Positions 1-11,794 of a DNA stretch of 64,000 nt are shown one piece after another. The stretch's first letter is position 1. Every line of letters begins with the position of its first letter. Position numbers and translations under genes: made by a program. The notes beneath the pieces were generated by a model that was not told the DNA's origin, searched no databases, and saw only the letters and a list, made by a program, of their open reading frames with translations. The DNA is taken from the NCBI GenBank assembly GCA_024336345.1, contig JANFOG010000004.1:186001-250000 (forward strand), given 5' to 3'. This DNA is from Mariannaea sp. PMI_226 (lineage: Eukaryota; Ascomycota; Sordariomycetes; Hypocreales; Nectriaceae).

Positions 1-69
1 GGAATTTGGGACATTGTGAAGGCGATGATGGATGTAGGACTGGCTGGTGATGTTGAGGATTGTCTGTGA
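1..69 (+). CDS. possible 3' end of a gene truncated by the window edge
   Basis: The frame beginning at base 1 is open for 22 codons and stops at TGA 67-69. The residues (GIWDIVKAMM..., ending VEDCL) look protein-like, and a T-rich stretch typical of a fungal 3' untranslated region follows at once. The fragment is too short to assign a family. It could equally be a chance open stretch. The sequence left of the window would decide. Confidence 0.35.
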   Translation, partial: GIWDIVKAMMDVGLAGDVEDCL

Positions 70-775
70 TTCATGGGGAAAAGGGCTTCTATTTTCTTTT
101 CTTTTCTTTTCCTTTCTTCCTCTTTTTCTTTTTTCTTTTTTCTTTTGGGCTTTTGGATACACTATATGGCATGTCTATGGCGGCGTTTTACTTGATTATT
201 ATTATTTTTTTAACAAATCGTTACGATTACCGGGATTTCTTATTAGACAAATGACATTTTTTTATTATGCAAATTTTGGGAATGGTGTGAACGTAGGCCA
301 TGGTGTGTCAGCCACATACGTGTTTCTGACGTCTGTCATGACAGAGGAATGCGACCCTCTTCTCTTTCAGAACAAAAAAAAAAAAAAAAAGGCAATAAGT
401 AGTACATAAAAGGGGTTAACCATAAGTTTACATGCAGGGTCTGGTAATAAGTGAAGGATGCAGAGTGATAAAGGTAAGACATTATGGTTATAAGGTTATT
501 GGGCTCGAGAAGCGTCAAATTTACTCCCAGCCGCATTCCTGGTAGCCTGTTTACCCTCACCAATTCACGATGGACGATTAGTTGGTCAGAAGCATGATCA
601 AAAATGATAAAAAAAAAAAGAGATATACTTATTCATGATGGCTTTTACGCAATCAAAATAAAGAATTATGATTATCGGGGAATCATGAAATCTACAGCTA
701 ACTGATATTATATGCTCATGTGCTCTCATTAGGTCCAAACATCAAAATTTTGCGCCGCAATTTCTCTCACTCATC
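70..775. other. intergenic spacer with CT-rich tract and poly-A run
   Basis: A pyrimidine-rich (TTTTC)n-like tract lies at about 90-150 and a run of 17 A's near 374-390. The open frames here are products of this low complexity. I see no gene. The spacer probably holds the 3' regions of both neighbours. Confidence 0.5.
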
Positions 776-2143
776 TTACACCAAAGTGGCATTCCATGTC
801 TGCCAGTACTGCTTGGACCAAGGTTCAATACACTTCACCTGGTCTGGTGGTCCCAGCCACTCAATCTGATCGCCTGCCAGATCCTGGTCTCGGACCCTAT
901 CTGATACGAACCCCAACCTCCCCTTGATATCGCGGCCCCCATCGTTACTATAGGCAAAGTTGACAGTAGGGATCATGGCAATTTTGCCGTATCCAAGAAA
1001 CCACAGGTCCTTGCAGAACGTTTGCGGTTCGCCCTGAACGCACTCGCCGGCTCCAAGATCTGGAGCACGGAATCGTAGTCCATCCAGCATCGGTTGAGCC
1101 CGGAATGTAACACCGCCATTCCAACATGAAAATACCTGGAAGGGTCGGTACTCAGAGAAGCGTTTCAAGGTAGCTGGATCGTTCCAAAAGAGTTCGCGGA
1201 CATGGGCCCAGCTCATCTCCTTCGTCGTGTTGAAAACCGCATCTCCATTGATGCCCCGCGTGATCCAAGTATCGTATAAGAAATAACTCTCCCCAGTATT
1301 CCAATCCATACCACAGGTCATATCGGCGTCCAGATTTCGCAACTGAAAGATCAATTCGAGTATGTCTTCGACACAGAGGGCTACATCGTTGAGAAAGACG
1401 ACTGTTGCATTTTCAGCCAGGAGCTCACGGTTATCGAACATAGGCTCCAGAGCCGCGTTGCGTAGCTTGGCGAGCTTTGGGATACGGTCACCATCCGATG
1501 GGTTAAGTGCCGTGGTCTGATAAAAATAGGCGATTCCTAATTTTTCCATGGTAGGACGTAGAGCCTCTAGGACTTCAGCTGTGCCATCTGGGGAATTGCC
1601 TTCGACAACAGATAAGGCGCAGTTCTCTGGGCCTAGGAACTTCATTGCCTCGATGATGCCATTAAAGAGTGTTACCACGACGTCCAACTTTTCCCTGAAA
1701 TTGAGCGGAAAGAAGTAGTGAATCTTGCGGTCGGTCGAATTGGGTACTTTAAGTACATCGTAACGCGAGGCTTCGAACGTGGGGCATTTCATATAATCGA
1801 GTCTTGTCGAGTTGGGTTTTACGATGGCCTTTAGATATGTCGAAATCTGGCTGTTATTCAGGATAATGGGGGCTTCAGGCAAGGTTAGCAGTTGTTCCAC
1901 GCCAGAAACAAGACAGGATTGAGGGACTTCACCATTTGTAGTGTTGTAACCAGATGAAGGAGCGTGATCGTGATCGTGATCATGGCTAAAGACCGACGGG
2001 AGAGACGGCAGACTAACATGGTCCCGCCCATAGTATGAGTATGGCAACATAAGCAGCAATACTACGAGGGTAGCCACCGTCAAGACTCTGACAAATATCC
2101 GTGCCGGAAGAGCCATGAGGCTCCCCCATAGAGCAAGGGACAT
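776..2143 (-). CDS. glycosyltransferase family 69 protein (CAP59/CMT1-like alpha-1,3-mannosyltransferase)
   Basis: A single uninterrupted exon of 455 aa. It is a predicted type II Golgi membrane protein: a short cytoplasmic tail, one hydrophobic anchor at about residues 15-37 and a luminal stem with an alternating His-Asp stretch (HDHDHDH, about residues 53-59). The catalytic region runs from about residue 110 to 440. It contains the family-typical FLNDV segment followed by CVEDILEL (about 250-265), and conserved Trp/Cys-rich blocks such as SCWNGGV and ending in WSKQYW. Family members (Cryptococcus CMT1/CAP59) transfer mannose in alpha-1,3 linkage to glycans of the capsule or wall. The exact acceptor here is unknown. 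A Met at residue 10 is an alternative start that would keep the anchor. Confidence 0.88.
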   Translation of the reverse strand: MSLALWGSLMALPARIFVRVLTVATLVVLLLMLPYSYYGRDHVSLPSLPSVFSHDHDHDHAPSSGYNTTNGEVPQSCLVSGVEQLLTLPEAPIILNNSQISTYLKAIVKPNSTRLDYMKCPTFEASRYDVLKVPNSTDRKIHYFFPLNFREKLDVVVTLFNGIIEAMKFLGPENCALSVVEGNSPDGTAEVLEALRPTMEKLGIAYFYQTTALNPSDGDRIPKLAKLRNAALEPMFDNRELLAENATVVFLNDVALCVEDILELIFQLRNLDADMTCGMDWNTGESYFLYDTWITRGINGDAVFNTTKEMSWAHVRELFWNDPATLKRFSEYRPFQVFSCWNGGVTFRAQPMLDGLRFRAPDLGAGECVQGEPQTFCKDLWFLGYGKIAMIPTVNFAYSNDGGRDIKGRLGFVSDRVRDQDLAGDQIEWLGPPDQVKCIEPWSKQYWQTWNATLV

Positions 2144-3781
2144 GAAGGGCTGAGGCGAGAAGAAGACACGAGAGGACAGAAAATGGATTTATAGAAAACG
2201 AACCCAAAACCAGAAAAAAAAGGCAAAAAAAAGACCAACAGGTTATTCAAGAAACAACTTTCGACGACATTTCGAGTGGTCTATTAGGAGAAACGGTAAA
2301 ACCAGGAGGCAACGCCGCAGCTCACGTGCATCTTGTTGAAATGGATGTGTGATGTACTACTACAGTACTATAGTACATGCTACTATGTGGTAATCAATTA
2401 TTGCAGTTCCGTGTTAGTTGTTGAGGTATGGTACTTTGAAAGGGCTTTGAAGGACCAAAAGCTTACGAGGCGTGCCCACTCATGGAGCGGGTTCCAGAGC
2501 ATCTTAATTACGATGAATAAATCCCGATTGGGAATTTGGGAAAACATGATACGTATAGTTAGCCACAAAGGTTAAAATATAGTGCCGCGCTGTCAAGCAG
2601 TGACGAGTCTCGACGCCAGCACGTGCCTCTAAAACCCTCCAAAACCCCCACAACAGATTGCAGCTAGCAGCCAGCAGTTAGGGCGATTCTGCGAAACGAG
2701 ACGAGCGGGTGAGTGCAAAGTCCATTGCGTAGGTGGCTCAAGAGGATACAGAGACATTACAGTACAGTAGATGCAAGGATTCCTGTTTTGCCAAAGCTGG
2801 CTCCACCATCGGCCCGTGGGGGTGGTATGGGGAGCATATGGGGCGAGCATAGACGCGAGCATTGACGCGAGCATAGGGGGTGTTTCCATTAGGAAGCTCC
2901 CGAGCTGCTTTAGGATAGACTGTAGACCGTATCTTTGAAGTATAGTAATCTGTAGAGACGGGACCGTTGCACATTGTTGGCAGCTTGATGCTGCGGCACA
3001 TACTATGGAGTAGATTTCACAACCAATATCCAACTATACCTTATCTAGAGCCATGCATATTCACCCCAGTTGACGACCCCTTACATCAAGGTCGATATCC
3101 CGGCAATCGTCCCTAGCATACATACCAAGATTATAACTTAAGCTACCTATATACCTCTTGTATCGGGTGGTTTTGAGAGTGAACAGCATAGACTAGCCAA
3201 CGTAGGTTAAGGTAGGTGATTAGGAAACAGTATATCTGAAGCGAACTGCCTTGGTTTCATTTCTCATGGCAATGATAATTGGTCAAGCATTCCAACCAAG
3301 CATTGTCTACGAAATTAAAGGGACATTTTGCGCCTCGGTTCTAAGCCCATCGTCTCAATGCCGCGTTTTTCCCAGGGCAGAATAACGCCACAATAGCTAT
3401 ATGTCTCACCAAGTACAAGAACCCCTTGCTGAAAAAAGACATGTTAGACTACTTGACTGCAGATTCACCATGCTGGCCAGCAGTTATGTTGAGGTCACGT
3501 GCGCTTCTAATTCGGGAAAGGACCGAGATCTACCGGCCGCACTGGGAGATCGCCGGCAATGTGTTTGTTGGTGGACAGATTATCGTCAGGTTCAACTTCA
3601 GCCGTCGGGTCATCATTGAGTCAATATAGGCCAGTCTTTTCATGACGCGTTTTATGAGTTCATTTTTATTGTGACAACTATTCAATGGTGTTTTATTTTT
3701 TTTTCAACTTGTAATCTTAGACATTTGCCCTGCCAGGTGGCTTGGACGCCACCGTCTGATAAACCCCAACGACGAGAATGG
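2144..3781. other. intergenic region with a 12-bp tandem repeat
   Basis: It contains the GT69 promoter side and the downstream flank of the hemerythrin gene. Small open frames on both strands show no recognisable family. One minus-strand frame over 2629-3033 owes its MLAS repeats to the tandem repeat at 2843-2878. I see no gene I can support. Confidence 0.5.
2843..2878. repeat. 12-bp tandem repeat, three copies
   Basis: The unit GCGAGCATAGAC is repeated three times with one or two mismatches (GCGAGCATTGAC, GCGAGCATAGGG). It lies in the spacer between the GT69 and hemerythrin genes. Confidence 0.8.
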
Positions 3782-4590
3782 TTACTTGGTTGAGGGATTG
3801 GGGGAGATTGTCTGATCAGGAAACTTCCGAAAAATGTCTGCAATGTGATCAATGGGTGCTGTCATCAATCCCATCACAGTTTCGAAAGGAGGGTGTTCAC
3901 CAGCACTTGGATGGCTGCGAGTGGGCACAAAAGCCTTAGTCCTGCCAAAGCTCTTGGCCATCGCTTCCGACTCTCCAGATTGGCTCTGAAGTGCCGCTTC
4001 TAGCGCTGGCAAATCTCGGCTTTCTTCCTCTTCCATGTGTTTCGACAATGAAGTCCAAATTTCCTTCAGCTTTGGAAGGTATTCATATTCCTTTGGCTTC
4101 ATCTGCTGAAACTCTTTCAGAAGTTCTTTCACCTTCAAAATGTCAGTATCATATTGTTTGCTCTCACTTTTTTCGACAGTAATAGGAAAGTTCCACTCAC
4201 TTTGTGATGTTCTTTTCTGTCAGATTCTGCCATCTCGTGACCCTTTGATCCCATATACTTCTCGAATGCGGGATACACAATTAGTTCCTCACCAACCGAG
4301 TGTCGAGCCAGCTCCCATGTAAACTGGTTGCCGAAACGCTCTTGGTGGTCCATATCATGCGAGTTTATAACTTCATTGTAGTACTGTTCCAACTCACGGT
4401 GATCCTTGGTAATGGCGTCTGATATAGAAGACATTGCGGCAGTTGATTGCCAAATACGGTGCGTGATCGGACTGAATCCACGCTGAAGGCCACGCCGGAG
4501 CTGCTGAGAGGTGGTAATACGTGCTAAGAACATGGATAAAGGAAATGGGAAAGGATGTGAGCTTGAGAAGGTAGTGAGTATCGTTGACAA
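3782..4590 (-). CDS. hemerythrin HHE cation-binding domain protein
   Basis: Two exons, 4590-4201 and 4132-3782, joined in phase 0 (GTGAGT donor; TTTTGAAG acceptor), give 246 aa. The four-helix HHE domain spans about residues 60-195. His/Glu ligand candidates include DHRELEQ, HDMDH, ARHSVGEE, KEHHKV and KHMEEEE, the pattern of a diiron hemerythrin-like site. Such proteins bind oxygen or sense iron or oxidants in the cytosol or mitochondria. The physiological role here is unknown. Translation could start at Met20, giving an Arg-rich, acid-poor leader that resembles a mitochondrial presequence. A start at Met53 would give a cytosolic protein beginning MSSISDAITKDH. Confidence 0.87.
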
Positions 4591-6406
4591 GTGTCGAATC
4601 TTTTTTTATAGAGTCTTACTAAGCTACCTAAGTGACGCAGGAATGATGGGGCAATGACCATTTGGATGGGAAATACAACTTGTAGTCCATTTGGAGCATG
4701 ATGATTTCATTACGATTCTCAATGGTAGACTAACGAAGCCGATCTGGAGCATCCCTTCGTGGCGATTGGGGTTGCATTACATCTTGCACATCTTGATCTG
4801 TGTCTCTTCCCTGCCGTCCAAGGCTATGACAATCACAAGAGCACACCTCTGACGCACAAAAAACACCAAAAGAATGACGATGATAATGATGATATATAAT
4901 GATAATGAAAGGAGAAGAAAATAAAAAAGAAAGGCCCAATCCTGCCTTGTATTTCCTTCCCCCAAGCCTATATTTAGCTATGGGTCAAATGTGGAAATAT
5001 TTTGCCCAATACGAAAATTGCTGAGTTACGACATACAACTCAGCCACCCCCTTGCGCATTTGAACGCGCAATCAATGCGAGCAAAACACGGCACAATTTG
5101 CTGCTGCTGTTCAGTAATATGTAATATGGGATATCTTGCAAATATGTCACATCTTTTTCTCACCCCGCTTGATGCGCTACTGTCAAAACAGTCATGACGC
5201 ATCAAGACAATAACCGAGGTACCTGTCCCAATGTGCTCAGGCGCCTCCCAGTTGCCAGGTATCCTACTTGGCTTATTTACCGAAGTTCTTTTGGTAACAA
5301 CATGAATCCTTTTCTTGCATAGCTTTTTATTATGAACTAATATTATCTATAAAAGGTGGGCGAAATTTGCGACGAAAATTTTTATATTATTTGCAAACTT
5401 TTAATCACAGACCAACCTAGTACGTCTTTTCAGCACTGCAGAGAGGAGGCGTGTCACTGGATGGTAGTCTCGATGTGACAAGTTGAGTGGTGTCTCGCCA
5501 ATTCACGACCAGATACTCCTTGTTTATAACCAGGAAACAAAACTCCGGCCGCTCAAGATGGACTGTTTAGCAGGATTCCTTTTACTCAATTGCTAAATAG
5601 CGAGCTTTCGTGAGATACTCGTCGCGTTTGACGTCATGATTGATTAAATGACGAAACAATGATGTGGTGACAGAATCAATTGGGGATCAATTACGGCTCT
5701 ATTGGATACCGTGCCTAGCCATGACCATCATAATTAATTATACTAGATGGTTTCATCTGCGAGGGGATGCAGTATGTCTATGATAGCTCTCGGGCGACTT
5801 GGTGTGCGCTATCAGTCTATCCAACTCTCCACTTTAGTCCAGTGCATGTTGAACTATTATCTATAGACGGTTAGTGTGGCGGGCACGGTTGTTTGAAAAT
5901 CCTTCAACTCGGCACTACTTGTACAAGTGTAAAATGACATCTGGCCCTGCTATGTGTTTTTAAGATTATAATGACCAAATTGATATCCCGTTGAGTAATC
6001 CGTCAGAGGTAGAGGAGAGCTTATAGCGCAATGGTAAGGAAGAATGTAGGTAGGTAGTCTACTGGGAAAGACGTTATGTGATGCGATAGAGGATGCAATG
6101 ATAGCCTTAGGCTTTACTGCACAGATTTATCGGCTGTCTTTAAATTATACCGTCCAAAGCGAGACATTTTTCCTTTGCCATATCACATTCGCCAACGAAC
6201 CTATGGCAAATATTTATTGACATATGATTTCCAACTTCGAAATGTCACGTCAATTGCATACTGTCATGTACCAACGATAGCTAATAACTTGGCATCTTCC
6301 GCCACAATCTTCGGTTTTATTTGAACGTGTGCTAAGCAAGCAAGCCCTTGTTACAAAAGAAAGAAGAAAATTATAAAGCATGAAACTGACTTCCATGAGA
6401 CAACTC
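4591..6406. other. gene-free AT-rich spacer
   Basis: About 1.8 kb with short microsatellite-like stretches (for example ATGATGATAATG-type at 4875-4910) and no reading frame that resembles a protein. It presumably holds the hemerythrin gene promoter and the 3' side of the Rds1-like gene. Confidence 0.5.
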
Positions 6407-7825
6407 TTAACCCGCTTGATAGACGGCCAGTGCAGCCACGTGAGGATTAATTTGTGTCAGATTGTATGGAGTTACGTGCAGATCTAGGTCGGTTAGCGCA
6501 AGGAACATTGTTCCGTTGATTGCTGGATCCCCTTCCCAAGTTGAAACGTTTGGTTGAATGGTTCTTGCGGTGTTATTCTTGAAGTTGGTATCCAAGAGCG
6601 GGGAGTATGTGACGTTTAGCTGTGAGACCCAAGCCGCAAATTTGGGGGTTTTGGCGTTGGTTGAGGTGACATAGCTGTTATTGGGCCCAACTACATGACC
6701 TGGGTTGTCCCACTGCAGGAAGACTTCACGGCCTGGGTATGAGAGCGGGATGCTGCGATTTTGACTGATAGCCGCCTTGCAGTCTTCCAATTTGTTGGTT
6801 GCGTTGACACACAACTCCGAGGATGAGATATTAGCGGTGGATAGTGTATTACTCCAACCACCCGTAGTTTCATTGAACACGCCTGAATTGTTGATACGAG
6901 CTGGGTTAGGTTGGTTCAGGACGTATAGAGCTGGAAAGTTCTGCCAGATCAGGCGAGTTTGATTGTAAGGGCAGCTCGAAATGTACGGGGCCAGTAAGGT
7001 CCAAGCCCAACTTTGGGGAATACCAGGCGTATGCCACTCGGGCATGGGGAACTGTCCACCCAGTTGCCGGAAGATCAACTGCTGACGAGCTTCAATGGTA
7101 ATGCTCTGCAGGAGCAGTTGCGCCGCTGGACCGGAGTTGAGATGCGGTAAGAAGCCGTATACCCCGGCCTCGCCCCAGCGTGTAAGCTTTTGGTTGAAAT
7201 CGATATACTCCGGGACATTAGAAACAGGGTAGTTGTATGTGCATTGTTTCGGTGCCTGAGGACCCAGCATGTTGGTCAAAACGGTGGCATGGCCAATTTC
7301 CTGGTCGGCCATGTACTGGATCAGAAAGCGGTCCTCGGCATTAATCCCATATGCATCGAAGTCTTTATCAGAGAATCTTTTCAAACCCCAATGGAAGAGG
7401 TCTAGTTCAATCCACTCTTGATAAAGTGCCAAGGCCAAAGACTGGTAGTCGAAGTCGCTTTGGACTCGGTAGACGGGGGCAGATCCATTGGTTCCAACGC
7501 CTCCGCTGGGCGTGAATGGCGCTGGTTGAGGGGCATGTAATTTGCCATCAGCGGGATAGCGATATGCATCCTTGGGAGGGGATCGTGCTGGAATAGATGG
7601 GCTTAGGACCGATGTAGACAAAGCACCAGTAGTTGTTGGTGCCGGTCCAGTATAGGGCCCATGTGAAGTAACATTTCTTTGCGGCACCACCGGCGGTACG
7701 GTGAAGCTTTGCGTAGGCGAAGTCGTCGTAGAAGAGTCAGCACGAGCTTCCAATGGCACGGCGTGGACTCTGACGACAAGGCTGAGTCCAGTCACAAAAC
7801 AAGTGAACACTGTTTCTGGCAACAT
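6407..7825 (-). CDS. secreted ferritin-like protein, Rds1 / late sexual development protein family
   Basis: A single exon, 472 aa from the ATG at 7825. An upstream in-frame ATG at 7876 would add 17 residues before the signal sequence, so I reject it. The N-terminus is a hydrophobic signal peptide (about residues 1-23), followed by a Ser/Thr/Pro-rich spacer. A ferritin-like helical domain lies at about residues 125-290. Its acidic/His positions (QEWIELDLFHWGL, DQEIGHATVL, SITIEARQQLIFRQL) match carboxylate-bridged metal sites. Many N-x-S/T sequons suggest an extracellular glycoprotein. Homologues are fission yeast rds1 and Aspergillus lsdA, stress- or development-regulated. No enzymatic activity is established for them. 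Confidence 0.9.
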   Translation of the reverse strand: MLPETVFTCFVTGLSLVVRVHAVPLEARADSSTTTSPTQSFTVPPVVPQRNVTSHGPYTGPAPTTTGALSTSVLSPSIPARSPPKDAYRYPADGKLHAPQPAPFTPSGGVGTNGSAPVYRVQSDFDYQSLALALYQEWIELDLFHWGLKRFSDKDFDAYGINAEDRFLIQYMADQEIGHATVLTNMLGPQAPKQCTYNYPVSNVPEYIDFNQKLTRWGEAGVYGFLPHLNSGPAAQLLLQSITIEARQQLIFRQLGGQFPMPEWHTPGIPQSWAWTLLAPYISSCPYNQTRLIWQNFPALYVLNQPNPARINNSGVFNETTGGWSNTLSTANISSSELCVNATNKLEDCKAAISQNRSIPLSYPGREVFLQWDNPGHVVGPNNSYVTSTNAKTPKFAAWVSQLNVTYSPLLDTNFKNNTARTIQPNVSTWEGDPAINGTMFLALTDLDLHVTPYNLTQINPHVAALAVYQAG

Positions 7826-10565
7826 TATAATCACCGGGGTCTGATATGAATTGATGCTTGTAACTGTCACATACACCTCTAACCTATGCGCAAACGCGAA
7901 CGCGATAAACCAGGGATTTTTTGTATTTATGCTGAAAACGAAATCATAGCACTATTAAATTCCCCAGAGCTCTTTGCCGACAATTCCGTGATGAGTATAT
8001 TGCTTACCTTACATAGGCATCATACATTGCAGACGCCCTAGAGCCACGTCCAAAGCCCATCTATCATTTTTTTTCGATAGTGGCGTAGGCATTGCGTCAG
8101 TTTCATATCGTATAGTACTCATATCTAGAAGTAATGAATCAATGATATTCTACTGGGAGGACAACGGCCCTCTCCAAGGTAGTGAGGTCGATAGACACTA
8201 TTGCCCAATTTCATGAATCATGAAGCAGCCTCCACTTTCTGTCAAATAGCGGTCAACACCAAAGGTGCTGTGCGGTGAAGAGATCGCCGGCAGCTATGAC
8301 TGTGTAAGTAAAACACAACCTATAACAACAGGAACAGTGAGACCTTATAGGGGTCGAGCCCCTATAGACTGCCCTATCCATAGAAGATAAATAGCCTGCT
8401 ATAGGACCTTTCCATAGCTGAAAATCAAGACCTTCTATGCCTTGAAGTTGACTCTATTCTATGTGACACTTTCTATGCGATGGTGATATTGGAAGGGTGT
8501 CCGTACATACCCCCGATGAACATTTTTCAGACACCAGCTGTTTATCATATTCGTATGACGGTCTTTCTGTACACAAAGAGTAGGCCGGTCCATTGTCGTT
8601 GTTAGAACGATGTTGAAAACGGTTCAGTGTGGGACTGTTTGTGGCACCTATCAACTTGAAGGAAAGCAGTGCACTGGTTCAAGTATTTGAGGTGCGATCG
8701 GGGAGGAAATAGAAGTCCGACATCATAGAAACAAACTTGACAAAGCACGGGTCTTGTGGTAGCATGCAACGCTCCATTCTTCCGACACACCTTCCAACCG
8801 CAAGGGACGCTTGAGAAGGAAAATGGTTGCCATTGGCCATGAACATGAGTTTCGTGTCGATAATAAGGGAGAAAATTGAGACCTTCCATATCCATAAAGC
8901 TATATACAAAGTCTTCAACAGAACTAAACCATAGAGGAAAGGTACGGTGGCTTAAAGTCATAAGTGTGACGGCTAAATACTGCTTAATCATTTCAATACA
9001 AGGGCTTCACCAATATCTCTGCTATTGATCAGGTCTAGAACTTGAATACCTTCGACAGCCAATCATTGGTAACGTCATTCGCTTAAAAAGCAATATCTGA
9101 CAACATCTCTCTTATCCCCTATGGACCAAACTGCATCAAATCGCTATCGGAGTACTGTGGTAACCCATGTTCAGGATCCCCAGATATTGGCTTCGATTTA
9201 TATGCAGAAATACGGGGATCTTCATCTACCAAGGCTTAACTATTTTTCTCAAGATCACATTTTAGTTATATGGCTCTGAGCATATTCCAAATCTGGATCC
9301 CTCTTGGGCTGATATGGTGTAGGCTTGAGGTTGAATTGGGTATATGAGCCGGTATCGACATGCAGGTCTGAGGCGTCGATGGCGATTTGTTGTTTCCTCG
9401 CCAAACAATGCAACTTTTGCTCCAAAATTTGTAGATCGTGAACTGCCTTTTTGAGGGTTTGTCTTTCATCCTGGAGGCTTGTGCCTTGAGATTCTTGGTG
9501 CTTGCCCACCGCTGCACCGTCGCCGCTAACAATCTCCATCCAATGTAGGTACGAATGGTTGGATTATTTATTGGTGAGTAAAGATCCAGAACTTGCAGAG
9601 TGGAAATCGGATGGAAATACCCGCGCTCTTTCTTTCTACCTCGTGGCGTGATAAAAACAGAATCTCTTTGTGATCGCAATGACAAATGATGTCTCGATCA
9701 TAACCCCTTTTGTTCGGTCGAGAGCAGAAGCGCAGGTGCTGTAACCCACAACAATCTTGGTTTATTATTCCCAAGATGCATTCAGGTCGATCCAAACTCA
9801 AGAGCAATTTTTTTTTTCCTCGCTGGTTGCGTGATGGTTTGATCTCCCCTCCTTCAGTCATTGACGTAAGGGGGCGAAGTGAGCAAAAATGGGGTTGATG
9901 TGCTGAGCACGACCCCAAATGATGACGTGTGCTAAGTGTCGCCAAGCTCATTAATTCATTTTTACCTGTCATTATTTTGATTATCATGGAGCACTGAAGC
10001 GTTTAGCAGCATTTTCACAATTTTATAATGCATGCTGTTGTTTTCGACCCCTGTTGATGAGCAGAGCCGATATAAGAGTGTGTCGTTGATACTGAACGCC
10101 ATTATTAATCCCCAACCGTTTCTGTGAACACTACTGGTGATGTCAACTTGGTTCAGCTCATGTCAAGTCCTACGTGAAGATTTTTGGAACTAACACAACA
10201 AGTGATTCTCAAATGTAGTAGCTCTCTTTACTATGAGCAGCAACGTTCCACTGACGAATAGTAATAGCCAAGACTGTTCAGCAGGGCGGCATAGGGAGCT
10301 AGATGAGGCTGTTTCCGTCGTGGGATTCCTGAGCATCTTCCTAGATTTGAAATATCGAGCCAATAATCCTAAATTATTCCAGAGATAGAATTCCACTCGA
10401 CACAGGGGAGCTTAAACGATGACTGATCACGCAAGACTCGCGCAGGAGCCTCCAGGTGAAAAACACGCATTGTGGGGAATATGAGAGTGAGTGATGGATG
10501 TGAGTGACAAAAGATTCCGTACATAAACATTATAAATATCAACTAACGGACCAAATGCATACGCA
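7826..10565. other. long spacer with only weak small frames
   Basis: About 2.7 kb between the Rds1-like and NmrA-like genes. Minus-strand frames at 8454-8991 and 9255-9987 are open but resemble no family I know. No splice pattern joins them convincingly. The best of them is listed separately at 9255-9539. Confidence 0.45.
9255..9539 (-). CDS. small hypothetical ORF with coiled-coil-like segment
   Basis: A 94-residue frame. Residues 20-50 (around LQDERQTLKK and LEQKLHCLARKQQ) have heptad-like leucine/charge spacing that could form a short coiled coil. The C-terminal part is polar and Pro/Tyr-containing. I do not recognise it. Its composition is more protein-like than the neighbouring frames, but there is no other evidence. 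A conserved homologue or a transcript would be needed to accept it. Confidence 0.22.
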   Translation of the reverse strand: MEIVSGDGAAVGKHQESQGTSLQDERQTLKKAVHDLQILEQKLHCLARKQQIAIDASDLHVDTGSYTQFNLKPTPYQPKRDPDLEYAQSHITKM

Positions 10566-11794
10566 TTATTTGTGCTCTTTTTTTGCCTTCTTCGCTGGTC
10601 GCACTTCAGCCTCGTACATTTTAAAAAACTCATCAGGCTCGGTGGGATGATGTCCCGTAACATCATGGAAAGCAGTGGTCGAGATGTAGTTCGTCTTCCC
10701 TTCCCGGACAAGACTATAGTATTCCAACAGATACTGCTGTTCGGATTCATCAATATCAGACTGAGTCTTGAGTACCTTTTTTGCTTCAGCTCTGTTGTCC
10801 TAGCGTTAGTGTATAACTCGTGAGGGCGTTAATACAAGGTCTAGAAAAGCTTACACGGAAATATCCTCAAAGGTCAATTCAGCTTGCAAGGCTTTACTGG
10901 CGGCTGAAGCAAGTTCCTTTCCCGCACAAAGCATAGGACCTATGATTACACGCATTAGGAGAACGAGTTCATCAAATAGCCCGCTGGAGGAGTCAAATTA
11001 CCCGTAACAACCATCATTTGCCCACGATGTCTATCATCGAGACCGTGTTTCCCTTTCCCAATAAGCACATGGGCGGCCACTTGAGCAACATCCTATGAGA
11101 AATACTGTCAGTCCTACGCATTTCTGTTGAAATCAAGTGGACAAAGTTACTAACCCCAAGAGCCGTAGGGGCAAATTTGTGATTGCTACCAATTGGCAGC
11201 GGTAGAACGCCCTCCTCCTTGGCTTGAGGTGCGTACAGTAGCAGATTCTCAGCATAAAAGCCAGCTCTGGACGAGTCAAGATCACTTTCACCATCTTTTA
11301 TGACAAGCTGTGAACAGGACTCACCTGATGATGCAAGGCGAGGTACCAGTTGCAGTTGAGGCATCACCCTTTGCTTCAAGCACAAGCGCTTCCAGGTCAA
11401 TAAATTCACGAAGGCGCGGCTGTCTTCTTGGATCCGCATAGTCACATCCAGCTGAGCTGATGAGAAGAACATTGGGAATATTTGCTTTCTTCGCCGCAGC
11501 AACCAACTCTTCACAAATGTCGAATTTGTTCTTGTGCGCGGGAGGGACGATGCAAATAGTGTCACAGCCTGTTTCCTTCAATGTTTTTGTCATAACACGA
11601 ATGCGGCCTGGAACATGAGATACTATCGTCGCTCCCATTTCCTTGAGCTCCTTCGCCTGCTCGGAGTCGGGTTTCATGGTCAATCCTACCAGTAAATCAA
11701 TCTTTCGCGAGAAGTCTCGATGCTTTAAAATGAGCTCGGCAATAGCGAATCCTGTGTGGCCATCTATGGCCGAGATGCAGACATTTCGTGTCAT
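10566..11794 (-). CDS. NmrA-like NAD(P)-binding family protein
   Basis: Five exons (11794-11325, 11266-11155, 11092-11002, 10939-10855, 10791-10566) give 327 aa. The N-terminal Rossmann segment starts MTRNVCISAIDGHTGFAIAE, a Gly-containing dinucleotide loop. Later landmarks are LLISSAGCDYAD, the exon-junction motif IIRAGFYAENLL and the C-terminal EYYSLVREGKTNY and STTAFHDVTG blocks shared by fungal NmrA-like reductases. Members are atypical short-chain dehydrogenases, either NAD(P)H-dependent reductases or redox sensors. The substrate is unknown. The last intron uses the acceptor AACAG (exon starting 10791), which restores the family reading ISVAEAKKVL. The gene is divergent from the phosphatidylserine decarboxylase gene, about 1.1 kb away. 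Confidence 0.88.

Noticed and set aside
47..409. Phe/Leu-rich frame of 120 codons
   Set aside because: It is produced by the TTTTC-rich tract; composition is low complexity and there is no family resemblance.
2629..3033. 134-codon minus-strand frame
   Set aside because: The internal MLAS repeats derive from the 12-bp tandem repeat; no domain, and no flanking exons fit.
8454..8991. overlapping minus-strand frames, possible decayed gene
   Set aside because: Three frames overlap in the same stretch, none resembles a family, and no junction joins them into a longer protein.
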